From: an uncultured Saprospiraceae bacterium
GTDB lineage: Bacteria > Bacteroidota > Bacteroidia > Chitinophagales > Saprospiraceae
Length of the DNA stretch: 50,734 nucleotides
NCBI GenBank assembly: GCA_937924495.1
Contig: CALDSS010000080.1
Location: 1-50,734 of the forward strand
Direction of reading: 5' to 3'
The notes under the pieces are model-generated. The model was not told the origin of the DNA, made no database searches, and saw only the letters and a list, made by a program, of their open reading frames with translations. Position numbers and translations under genes: made by a program. This document shows, in pieces, positions 1 to 7,847 of this stretch (position 1 is the stretch's first letter; each line of letters starts with the position of its first letter).

Positions 1-196
1 TGAACACTTCTTGCTCCATCATATCATAATCAGCTTCATAGATTTGAAAATCTACATTTTCTGTTATTCCAAAACCTTTAATTGCTGTATTTAAAAGTTG
101 AGTTGAGGTGTCACCAACGATAGCAATTTTGACAGAAACAAAGCCATCCTTTGGCTTTTTAAGATTTTTTTTAAGTGTATTGAAAGAAGTGCGCAT
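1..196 (-). CDS. FkbH-like HAD-IIIC protein, N-terminal fragment
   Basis: Only the first 65 codons are in the window; the gene continues past the left edge. ATG is at 194-196, 8 bases after the stop of the upstream FkbM gene. The visible part includes VKIAIVGDTSTQLL, an IKGFG motif and FQIYEADYDMMEQEVF. These fit the SGNH-like N-terminal region of FkbH/BF1531-type proteins, in which a HAD-IIIC phosphatase domain follows. Characterised FkbH proteins load a glyceryl unit from 1,3-bisphosphoglycerate onto an acyl carrier protein. An ACP is encoded at 7617-7844, so such a role is plausible. The catalytic HAD domain lies outside the window and cannot be checked. Confidence 0.7.
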   Translation of the reverse strand, partial: MRTSFNTLKKNLKKPKDGFVSVKIAIVGDTSTQLLNTAIKGFGITENVDFQIYEADYDMMEQEVF

Positions 197-204
197 GTAA
201 AGTT

Positions 205-1083
205 TTATTGACAATATATATCAAAATGCTCACCATTACTTACACTTCCCAACGAGACTTTTGCCCCAGTTTCGGCATTAGTGATGTCTTTGTAGCCCAT
301 ATCATTTAGCAGCTCAAGAAGTTGATTGCCAGAATATCCTTGTTCAATCAGTTTATGATCATGAAGTTCCAAAAACATTTTTGGTTTAAACTTCGATATA
401 ACTTTTTTCCCACCTAAAAGGACATTCATTTCATAACCTTCAACATCCATTTTTATAAAATCAATTTTGTCTATTTGTGCTTCACCAATAAAATCATCAA
501 GTCGGATGATTTCGACTTTCATATCTTCTGCGCTATCTGATTTTGAAGTTCCAATTATCCGCTTACTTCCAGCATTACCAGGTTCTGTTTCATTCATCTT
601 TATCAAAAATCCACCTGGGACATCACCTAAACCTTTATTGACTAAATGAAAGTTTTCAAATTGGTTTAAATGAACGTTTTCAGTCAATCTCCTAAAGTTG
701 TCTTTGTCTGGCTCAAATCCGATTACTCTCCCCTCAGCACCTACTCTTTTGGCAAAATTTAGTCCCGTTTCTCCCATATTTGCTCCAATATCAAGAACCG
801 TATCTCCTGGCTTGATAAAAGAGAATAATTTGTCTTTTACCTCATCACTAAACCCATAGTAAATATGCCAATCGACGATATCTCCAAGATCAAGAGCATA
901 GTCAATACCTCTTCTAGTTGCCTTGCGCATTGTCCGAGACCTGTATTGATAATGGTTTGGAACAAACTTAGCAAAAAAAGAGTCAGGTTGACCATTTTTA
1001 GTTAAACCGACGAGTAATTTTTCAAATGGTGCAAAAAAGAATATTTGTCTGAAGAAATTAAATATACTTGTTTTAAGACTCAT
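205..1083 (-). CDS. FkbM-family SAM-dependent methyltransferase
   Basis: A 292-residue Methyltransf_21 protein that probably O-methylates a sugar hydroxyl of the polysaccharide. The SAM-binding motif VLDIGANMG is at residues 96-104, the acidic motif GFEPD at 122-126, and the family motif IDFIKMDVEGYE at 207-218. There is no signal peptide or membrane segment, so it should act in the cytoplasm on nucleotide sugars or lipid-linked oligosaccharide. Its ATG start overlaps the stop of the upstream glycosyltransferase by 4 bases, indicating translational coupling. A second FkbM gene lies at 2390-3226. The acceptor position cannot be predicted. Confidence 0.85.
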   Translation of the reverse strand: MSLKTSIFNFFRQIFFFAPFEKLLVGLTKNGQPDSFFAKFVPNHYQYRSRTMRKATRRGIDYALDLGDIVDWHIYYGFSDEVKDKLFSFIKPGDTVLDIGANMGETGLNFAKRVGAEGRVIGFEPDKDNFRRLTENVHLNQFENFHLVNKGLGDVPGGFLIKMNETEPGNAGSKRIIGTSKSDSAEDMKVEIIRLDDFIGEAQIDKIDFIKMDVEGYEMNVLLGGKKVISKFKPKMFLELHDHKLIEQGYSGNQLLELLNDMGYKDITNAETGAKVSLGSVSNGEHFDIYCQ

Positions 1084-2351
1084 ACTGACTCGAGTTGAAC
1101 AATTTTTTCTATTCTATTTATTAAAATCTTCGCCTGATTTTGGCGAGAATATTTTTCAGCTATTTTAAAATTCCCTTCATAGTTTATGGTTCCATTTTGC
1201 TCCCATTGTCTATACCAGCTTTTTAATGCTTTTGAAAATTCTTCACTTGTGTTAGCAATTATTCCAGCATTTGATTTTTTCATCAAGTCATCAATAGAAT
1301 AGTTATCCCCAGGAGCAATAAGAATATTTTTTTTCATTGCTAGATATTCAAATATTTTTGCAGAGTAAACTCCACGCCAATTTGTCCATCCAGCATAAAA
1401 TAATGCATGACTTCTTTGCCCAATTTCAAGTGCTTCTACTTGAGGCATTCGATCAGTAATAGTAATGTATTTGGAAGGAATATTATTCCGTATTTTATCT
1501 GCTACTTCTTTGATTGCGTTTACTCCAACAAAATAAAAATGAAAATTTGGGTTACCAATTTCTTCTATAAATTGGTTCACGCCATTAAATAAAATCGTCA
1601 AATCTTGTGGAGGATATAGGTATCCCAATACAGAAATAGTAAATTTCTCAAAAGGAGGATGATCTTTAAGATTGCTAAAAATATCTTCGTCATAACCATT
1701 TGTAATCTCTATACCAGATACGTTGGTCATGTTGGAAACATAGTTATTGATGGGTTCTGAAGCACCAACAATTAAGCTAGCGTAGCTCCCCCACGACTTC
1801 ATGTAAGTCTTGTTTATTTGAAATTCAATTTTTCGAAAATTTGACAGTTTCGGCTTCAAAGGAAGTATTACATCATTTTCATAATCACGATAATCTAATG
1901 CAAATGGTGTCTCAAACTTTTTGTGAATTTCATAAGCAAGTCTAGTAATATTCCACGGAGGATTGGTTGCAATAAAGAAATCAAATTTTTCCTTTTTAAA
2001 TAGTGTTTCTAAAAAAGGCATATATTGCATAGTATCTACCTCTCTTTCGAGGGTACCTTTAGATAAGCTAATCAATGCATCCGCCTTCCGAACAAAACCA
2101 TTTTTAGGATAAGCATACTTCTTAAATGGTAAAGAGATAAGTCTAAATCCTTCCTTTTCGATCTCTAGTGGAGTTTGAATTGAAGTATCTTGGATATAAT
2201 CATCCCAGTTTTTTTCATTGCCACTCCAGTGTCTAGAAACTACAGTAACATCATGTCCTAAACGAGCCCAAGTTTTTGCCCATGTGTAGGGTCTGGGAGA
2301 TCCAGTACCCATACAAGGCGGGAAATAAAAAGTGAGGATTAAAATTTTCAA
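1080..2351 (-). CDS. GT4-like glycosyltransferase
   Basis: A 423-residue GT-B glycosyltransferase that probably adds one sugar to the growing repeat unit in the cytoplasm. The N-terminal acceptor-domain signature FYFPPCMGTGSPRPYTWAK is near residues 8-26, followed by LGHDVTVVSRHW. The C-terminal donor-domain region includes SAKIFEYLAMKKNILIAPGD, typical of family 4. The start is TTG (2349-2351); no better ATG precedes the conserved N-terminus. It overlaps the downstream FkbM gene by 4 bases. Sugar specificity is not visible. Confidence 0.8.
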   Translation of the reverse strand: MKILILTFYFPPCMGTGSPRPYTWAKTWARLGHDVTVVSRHWSGNEKNWDDYIQDTSIQTPLEIEKEGFRLISLPFKKYAYPKNGFVRKADALISLSKGTLEREVDTMQYMPFLETLFKKEKFDFFIATNPPWNITRLAYEIHKKFETPFALDYRDYENDVILPLKPKLSNFRKIEFQINKTYMKSWGSYASLIVGASEPINNYVSNMTNVSGIEITNGYDEDIFSNLKDHPPFEKFTISVLGYLYPPQDLTILFNGVNQFIEEIGNPNFHFYFVGVNAIKEVADKIRNNIPSKYITITDRMPQVEALEIGQRSHALFYAGWTNWRGVYSAKIFEYLAMKKNILIAPGDNYSIDDLMKKSNAGIIANTSEEFSKALKSWYRQWEQNGTINYEGNFKIAEKYSRQNQAKILINRIEKIVQLESV

Positions 2352-2389
2352 GTAATGCTAAATATTGATTGACTGAATTTGTATCTAAT

Positions 2390-3226
2390 CTAGATCAATC
2401 CTACTTTTTTTGCCATATCTTCATGGCAAATGAAATAGTTCATATCATCAGCACGAACTGAAAGTTTATCCATTCTTCTCACTTCTTTGGTTTTATCATT
2501 AATATTAAAATAGAGGTATCCATATTTTTTAGTTTGAAGAATTTCTTCAACTGCCACCGCTTGATGATCTCTAAGTATTTCAATCATCAAATTCGGCTGA
2601 TATTTTCCAAACTTTTCAGCGAAACCTTCAATCATTTCCACGACATAATGTTCAACATCAATTTTTACTAAATCAATTTTAGGTACATCATGATCCTTTA
2701 GGAAAGTATCTAACCGCACAGCATGAAAATTTTTATCCTTATTTCTCCAAACACTTTTTATATAGGTTTCTCCGTCAATATTTGAAAGCGCCAATTTATG
2801 AGAGTGAATATCATCAATTCCATTCAATTTGCAATTCCTATTAAATCGATCATACCAATCGTTTGAAGGTTCAAAGGCATGTATTTGAATAGCAGGGTTA
2901 ACTGTTTTTGCAACGAGTGTATAAAAGCCTGCATTGGCACCGATGTCAAACATAACATCAGAATGTTTGCTTGCCTCCCTCCAAATCTCGATTGATTTTC
3001 CTTCCCAGCTATTATAAAGCCCCTCCCAAAAAACTTCATTGGCAATTTGAGCACCATCAGAATATATCTCAAACTTTTTTCCGTTTTCTACTTTCACTTT
3101 AAACTTGTCGTTAAAGTGAAGATGTCTATATACACTTTCAGGAGGCGTTCCAATACTCTTGATACCGTTAAAGAATTGCCTTTTTAGAGGCAAACTTTGA
3201 TAGGCTTTTTTTAGAAATGACTTCAT
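2390..3226 (-). CDS. FkbM-family SAM-dependent methyltransferase
   Basis: A 278-residue FkbM-type methyltransferase, paralogous to the one at 205-1083 but clearly diverged. VMFDIGANAGF at residues 91-101 is the SAM-binding motif, HAFEP follows at 116-120, and IDLVKIDVEHYVVEMIEGF is the C-terminal family motif. It probably O-methylates a sugar of the same polysaccharide. The two FkbM genes flank a glycosyltransferase, which suggests one methylated sugar each or two positions. The ATG start leaves 25 bases to the upstream S74-domain gene. Confidence 0.83.
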   Translation of the reverse strand: MKSFLKKAYQSLPLKRQFFNGIKSIGTPPESVYRHLHFNDKFKVKVENGKKFEIYSDGAQIANEVFWEGLYNSWEGKSIEIWREASKHSDVMFDIGANAGFYTLVAKTVNPAIQIHAFEPSNDWYDRFNRNCKLNGIDDIHSHKLALSNIDGETYIKSVWRNKDKNFHAVRLDTFLKDHDVPKIDLVKIDVEHYVVEMIEGFAEKFGKYQPNLMIEILRDHQAVAVEEILQTKKYGYLYFNINDKTKEVRRMDKLSVRADDMNYFICHEDMAKKVGLI

Positions 3227-3251
3227 TAAATTGAATTTTCCGATGTAAAAA

Positions 3252-5192
3252 TTATTCTTTCGTCTGAACTAATTTTTGCATCAATTTTTCTAATTTTTCT
3301 ACTCTGTTTTCGAGTTCTTCAATTTTCGAACTTTGTTCTTCCATTATTTTGTTCTGCTCCTGAATAGCATGTATTGCAACTACAGACAATCCATTGTAAT
3401 TGACATGAAAAACATCATTGTCTGTAGAGTACTTAACAACTTCAGGGAATACTTTTCCTAAACTCTGAGCAAGGAACCCAATTGATTTTTGGTCTCCAAT
3501 ATTTTGACCTTCGAAATTATATTTTAGTGGTTCAAGGCTCATGATCTTCTTTAAAGAATTAGCAAGCGGCTCAAAGTTGGTTTTGTAACGCTGATCCGAG
3601 ATACTGCTAAATTCACCTGTTATTGGGTTTATGCTTGCAACGTTTTTATCAGCACCATTTGCAGCACTAAAAGCAGTAGAGAATAGCTTTAACTCACCAG
3701 TTGAGTTTTCAACATGCATTCTCCAGGAAGAAGTATCATTTTCAATACTTTCAATCGTAAATCCGTCTGAACTTAATTCATTCCCATGCTTTACCTGAAA
3801 ACCAATTTCACTATTTATTCTAACGTACCGTTCGTCAAATTTTCCGAAAATTAATGGCGAACGACTAGATGAGTTGTCTATTATGAGGGTGTTGCTTATA
3901 AGTTGAGAACTTCCTGAATTATGGCCAATAAAAATATTATTTTCTCCATTTTTATTTGAGTGCCCTGAGTTGTGTCCTATGAAAATATTATCCTTTCCAT
4001 CTCTATTAGCTAACCCAGCATTTGTTCCAATAAGGATATTAAAACCTGCTTCTCCACCATTATGTCCTGCATTAAATCCTATTAGAACGTTATCACTAAC
4101 TGCACCAAGACCTGTCCCAGAACCATGACCAACAAAAGTATTTCTACTACCAGTTCCTAATTCAGCCCCAGCTCCACTTCCAATAAATACATTTAACTGG
4201 CCTTCATTAAGTTTAGCACCTGCATTTGTGCCAAAACACGAATTAAACCTTGTGTTCTGCAGGTTTCCTCCAGCTCTAAATCCAACCCCTGTATTTGAAT
4301 GTCCGCTACGATTAAACAGTCCAGCGTTATGCCCAATAAAAGTATTAAACTTACCGTCAGGTGTTACGTCAGGGTCAAATTGAGTATTCTCGCCAGCACT
4401 AAATCCAAGAAATGTATTCTTATGATCTCCAGGTATGCTTATGATTGGTAAGTTCCAATTGTTGAGACCAATATTCAATATATTTTCGCCTTCAACAGTT
4501 ATATTCACAACATCACTATCATTACCGTTATCCAAAGCAATTTTGGTGTCTGCATCCCCATCTTGTATAAAAGTAGAAGAACTCCCTCCTTGCAAAGGTA
4601 TGGTTACTGCATTTCCATTTGAAATACTAATTTCTTGCGTATTTCCATTCCAAGATAGAGTTTGAAGTTCATTTTCAGGGTCTGCATCGGCGTCTGCACC
4701 TCCAGCACTTAATTCACTAAGAGGAATGCTACCTCCTTGAGAAAGTACTAATGCTTGATTTGTTGAATCAATCGATATAGTTTGGATTGCCTCACCAATG
4801 TTTCCAGCTTTTTCTGCATACATCGAAAAAGGAACGGATAACAATTGAGAGGTCCCCATAAGTTGGTAATCCGTACCTCCTGATGCATCCATTTCTACTT
4901 GCAAAAAATAGGAATCTGACCCCCAATCAATACTCAAAAGATCAGAGGAACCTAAATTTATTGAGAATAGTCCCAAATCGTTTGTTGTCGCAGTTTGCGT
5001 TTCTTCATAAACACTTGTTCCATTTATGCTTCCTTCAATAATATTAAAACGTAACCCGACGTCTGATGCCGAGATCGGAAGATTATCAGCGTCTCTTGCC
5101 ACACCTTGATATTTAAATTGGAAAGGAGCTTGGGCGGATAGAGTTGTTATAAAAAAAACACAAAAAATTGTGAGTAGGGTGGAAAATTTCAT
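3252..5192 (-). CDS. Secreted tail-fibre-like protein with peptidase S74 C-terminal chaperone domain
   Basis: I chose the ATG at 5190-5192 (MKFSTLLTIFCVFF...), because it begins a good signal peptide ending near LSAQA; an in-frame upstream start would add nine residues. The protein is 646 residues. The middle carries ten repeats of the form N-x-[FILV]-[IVLF]-G-x-x-[AS]-G (about bases 3885-4425), like YadA/Hep-Hag head repeats that form trimeric beta-structures. The C-terminus holds a peptidase S74 (intramolecular chaperone) domain with SDQRYKTN, keeping the Ser and Lys of the self-cleavage dyad, then EPLKYNF and IGFLAQSLGKVFPEVV. It ends in a predicted coiled coil. It probably forms a surface or extracellular trimer. 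There is no type IX sorting tail. Confidence 0.8.
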   Translation of the reverse strand: MKFSTLLTIFCVFFITTLSAQAPFQFKYQGVARDADNLPISASDVGLRFNIIEGSINGTSVYEETQTATTNDLGLFSINLGSSDLLSIDWGSDSYFLQVEMDASGGTDYQLMGTSQLLSVPFSMYAEKAGNIGEAIQTISIDSTNQALVLSQGGSIPLSELSAGGADADADPENELQTLSWNGNTQEISISNGNAVTIPLQGGSSSTFIQDGDADTKIALDNGNDSDVVNITVEGENILNIGLNNWNLPIISIPGDHKNTFLGFSAGENTQFDPDVTPDGKFNTFIGHNAGLFNRSGHSNTGVGFRAGGNLQNTRFNSCFGTNAGAKLNEGQLNVFIGSGAGAELGTGSRNTFVGHGSGTGLGAVSDNVLIGFNAGHNGGEAGFNILIGTNAGLANRDGKDNIFIGHNSGHSNKNGENNIFIGHNSGSSQLISNTLIIDNSSSRSPLIFGKFDERYVRINSEIGFQVKHGNELSSDGFTIESIENDTSSWRMHVENSTGELKLFSTAFSAANGADKNVASINPITGEFSSISDQRYKTNFEPLANSLKKIMSLEPLKYNFEGQNIGDQKSIGFLAQSLGKVFPEVVKYSTDNDVFHVNYNGLSVVAIHAIQEQNKIMEEQSSKIEELENRVEKLEKLMQKLVQTKE

Positions 5193-5258
5193 AAAAACGA
5201 TATTTGTTGTTTTTGTCAAAAAAGTATTTGATTATTGTATAAAATAACAATACACGTG

Positions 5259-5266
5259 CAAAATTA
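5259..5266 (-). promoter_or_regulatory. Possible -7 box upstream of the S74 protein gene
   Basis: On the minus strand the bases read TAATTTTG followed by C, matching the Bacteroidota sigma-A -7 consensus TAnnTTTG. It sits about 67 bases upstream of the ATG at 5192. No convincing -33 TTG is seen at the expected spacing, so this is weak. It could give the fibre gene its own expression inside the long operon. Confidence 0.3.
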
Positions 5267-5743
5267 TTATTGCTTTATGATCTTAAATTGTGAATAAGCT
5301 ATTTTATTTTCTAACAATAGTAGATAAGTTCCGGAAGGGAATCCTGCAAAACTTATTGAATTCTGTATTTGGTTTGATTGGATAGGTTCTTTTATAATCT
5401 TTCCATTCAAATCCATAATTTTAATAGTATAATTACTTCCACTATTTGACTCAATAATGACTTGATCCGTTGTTGGATTTGGGTAAATATTTACCTCAAA
5501 AAATGCTTTTTCCTTTGTGGAAGAAGTCGTTTTATAAGATTGATGAAAACCTTGAGAAATAGAAAGTGAAGAAGAACCTATAGTCTCCGTTACTAGCTCA
5601 CCCAAAGTCCATGAGATACTCCCAACATTTGCTTGTTCATGATGAGCTCCACTTGATGATATGACATCAGGTGAAATACTTTGAGCCATCAAAAAAGGGA
5701 GCGTAAATATTTGAATGAATAGTACTGAATAGTAAAATTTCAT
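5267..5743 (-). CDS. Small secreted protein with type IX sorting domain
   Basis: A 158-residue secreted protein. It has an N-terminal signal peptide (MKFYYSVLFIQIFTLPFLMAQ region) and a C-terminal Por secretion system sorting domain starting at NIYPNPTTDQVIIES and ending in YLLLLENKIAYSQFKIIKQ. Little sequence remains between them (about residues 22-80), including the SWTLGELVTETI segment common to short Bacteroidota cell-surface proteins. The type IX system would export it and attach it to the surface or release it. The mature part has no recognisable enzymatic domain. The ATG start is clear. Confidence 0.85.
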   Translation of the reverse strand: MKFYYSVLFIQIFTLPFLMAQSISPDVISSSGAHHEQANVGSISWTLGELVTETIGSSSLSISQGFHQSYKTTSSTKEKAFFEVNIYPNPTTDQVIIESNSGSNYTIKIMDLNGKIIKEPIQSNQIQNSISFAGFPSGTYLLLLENKIAYSQFKIIKQ

Positions 5744-5755
5744 ATTCTGTATTAT

Positions 5756-6763
5756 TTAATTTTTATAAATTCTTTTTAAAATTGATCGCGCAATAAATGG
5801 CTTATAGTGCGACCTATCATAATAATTTCCTGTTGATTCAGTGTATTCATTTTTACCTGAAAAATTGAAAACATTGTCCTCGCCAAAGGTAGTCCTTAGA
5901 TAAGACAAATCAGAAGGATGAATTGCCTTTTGGTCATATAAAGGATTAATTACTATTCTAAAATTTGTATCATTTTTCTTTAGAATTGTGGAGATTTCAC
6001 CCAACATCTTTTTTTGAACAGAGTGAATAGATTTTGGAGCTGTGGTTAGATTAGCTGGTTGTTCTCCAAAATTTCTTTTTTTATAATACCCGATTGAATC
6101 TTGTTTTAAGGCATTTTCTTTTCCTTGATGAATCCAGTCGTTTTTATAATTATCAAAAACAAGCCCTCTACTATCATTATCGAAGAGTTTGTCCATATAG
6201 GGTTTCTTTTTCCCAAAGAAATTATAGTCCAAAAATTGGATAAAGAAATCGGTGGTAATGTACTCGACAAAATGAGTCAGATAAAAGTAAAATTTCTGCC
6301 CAGCAGTGGCAGGATGGCGAATTCCAATTACACCCGAACCATTTTTAGTTTTCGATAATAATTCATAATCAATTATCAGAAGTGCATTGTCGATTTTGTG
6401 GTCTAACTTGTTTAAGAGCAAAAACTTCTTCCATATACCAAACAACGATTCTCCCGATCCAATAAAATGAAAAGGAACGACTTCATGGTCAATGTATTGA
6501 GCCCAATCATGACTTAAGTAAACGGTAGATCGTGAGCTCCCAAAAACAAAAGAATCATATTTTAAGCTATCTCTTCTTTTCAAGAAAAGCTCCGTTCCTA
6601 CAAAATCTCGATTGAGTGTGAATCCGTTTAGTGTTCCAGTTTCTTGAAATAATTTTTCTCCGTGGTCGTATATGATTTTAAAAGGATCTAAAACCCAAAA
6701 ACTAATAGCCACCAAAAAAAATGGAAAAAGGAAAACCCCAAAGTTCAATAAAAATTTTCTCAA
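5756..6763 (-). CDS. Membrane-anchored SGNH/DltD-like acyl-transfer partner protein
   Basis: A 335-residue protein with one N-terminal membrane segment (about residues 5-25) and a predicted periplasmic remainder. FVFGSSRSTVYL places GSSRS at residues 75-79, like the nucleophile motif GSSE of DltD. DRSH at residues 316-319 matches the D-x-x-H of SGNH block V. Proteins of this kind (DltD, AlgJ/AlgX, PatB) work with an MBOAT acyltransferase, and one is encoded at 7848-9287. It probably completes transfer of an acyl group to a polysaccharide in the periplasm. The start is TTG (6761-6763), overlapping the upstream stop by 4 bases. Family assignment rests on motifs and context. Confidence 0.6.
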   Translation of the reverse strand: MRKFLLNFGVFLFPFFLVAISFWVLDPFKIIYDHGEKLFQETGTLNGFTLNRDFVGTELFLKRRDSLKYDSFVFGSSRSTVYLSHDWAQYIDHEVVPFHFIGSGESLFGIWKKFLLLNKLDHKIDNALLIIDYELLSKTKNGSGVIGIRHPATAGQKFYFYLTHFVEYITTDFFIQFLDYNFFGKKKPYMDKLFDNDSRGLVFDNYKNDWIHQGKENALKQDSIGYYKKRNFGEQPANLTTAPKSIHSVQKKMLGEISTILKKNDTNFRIVINPLYDQKAIHPSDLSYLRTTFGEDNVFNFSGKNEYTESTGNYYDRSHYKPFIARSILKRIYKN

Positions 6764-7617
6764 GCGTGTTTTTTGGATTTAACTGTGAAAAGCTTGGCAA
6801 TGGTGACATTGTCACTTTCTCTAATCAATGAACTGCTAATTTTATAAGCATCATCACTAATTTTTTCACAATCATGCATCCTGTAAATAATATTCTCCTC
6901 TATGTTGCAATTCGCATAATAAAAGATATCCTTATAGGCCGTATAGTAAGTTTGCTCCCAACGCTGATCCTTAAATTTCTGGTTAAAATATTTTGCCTCA
7001 CAAACATCATTAATAATCGGGTACGCAGCAAAATACAGGAGATTTACTCCGTTCAAATCGTAATAGGGATTTAATTCATAAACGGTTTCAAAAATTTGGT
7101 CTTCTTTTACCTTGAAATGATAATCACCATGAATGATTTCTTTTAAAATTCCTTTTTTTAGAAGACGATATTCGCTACCAATTTGAGGCAGGCCAGTGAG
7201 TGTCGCAACTTGATTAACAACATCAGCAGGCTCGCTTTTTGCCAACTTTGTATTGTCTGTTTTATTTCGAATTGAAAAGGTAGTCATCAGGTTTGCACGA
7301 ATGGATTTTTTTCCTGCATCCAAATGAACATTACTGAAATACATACTATTGCCAAACCTATTTATATCACCCATCAATACTGCCTGCTCATTTTCTTTGA
7401 AAGATTTCAACGTAGCATTACATTCAATTTTTATTCTAACAAAGGTGGCGTAAAGTCTATCGCCAGTATCATTCTTTAAGTCAAAAGAACGAGTATTTAG
7501 ACCGTCACAAATAAGATCCCAATGGGCATCTCCAATCTCTTTAAACAACCAATTTTCAGAAATGGCTTCCAGAGCCATCTGTGGCATATTAAATGTTATA
7601 TTTTTAGAAATACTCAT
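6760..7617 (-). CDS. LnmK/Pnap_2097-like hot-dog acyltransferase
   Basis: A 285-residue cytoplasmic protein. Its N-terminus NMPQMALEAISENWLFKEI (residues 10-28) followed by GDAHWDL matches my recollection of the LnmK / Pnap_2097 biosynthetic family. LnmK, from leinamycin biosynthesis, is a double hot-dog enzyme that loads methylmalonyl from CoA onto an acyl carrier protein and decarboxylates it. The gene overlaps the ACP gene by 1 base and the SGNH gene by 4 bases. A role in making or tailoring the acyl-ACP is therefore the natural inference. The actual acyl group is unknown. Confidence 0.6.
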   Translation of the reverse strand: MSISKNITFNMPQMALEAISENWLFKEIGDAHWDLICDGLNTRSFDLKNDTGDRLYATFVRIKIECNATLKSFKENEQAVLMGDINRFGNSMYFSNVHLDAGKKSIRANLMTTFSIRNKTDNTKLAKSEPADVVNQVATLTGLPQIGSEYRLLKKGILKEIIHGDYHFKVKEDQIFETVYELNPYYDLNGVNLLYFAAYPIINDVCEAKYFNQKFKDQRWEQTYYTAYKDIFYYANCNIEENIIYRMHDCEKISDDAYKISSSLIRESDNVTIAKLFTVKSKKHA

Positions 7618-7844
7618 TAGTTTTCTTTTAACTTATCTTGGATATCGCCAACAGTTTGTACCATTCCATCTTCATTTACGTTAGAATTAAATGTGATGTC
7701 AACACTTGCAACCAATTCAGCAATACTTATGGAGTCAAATTCCAAATCGTCTCTTAAATCCAAATCTTTTGAATAGGACGCAAGCGGTGATAGCCCAGAA
7801 TTAACTCTAACTGTGTTTAATATTTCTACTAATTTTGAATCCAT
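7617..7844 (-). CDS. Acyl carrier protein
   Basis: A 75-residue acidic carrier protein. EFDSISIAELVASVD contains the DSxx phosphopantetheine site, with Ser38 as the attachment residue; I39 replaces the more common Leu. Length and helical pattern fit a stand-alone ACP. A 4'-phosphopantetheinyl transferase would have to activate it, and none is in the window. It lies between the LnmK-like and MBOAT genes with spacings of -1 and 3 bases. It probably carries the acyl unit to be transferred rather than serving fatty-acid synthesis. In the dlt system, DltC plays the same part next to DltB. Confidence 0.88.
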   Translation of the reverse strand: MDSKLVEILNTVRVNSGLSPLASYSKDLDLRDDLEFDSISIAELVASVDITFNSNVNEDGMVQTVGDIQDKLKEN

Positions 7845-7847
7845 TTT

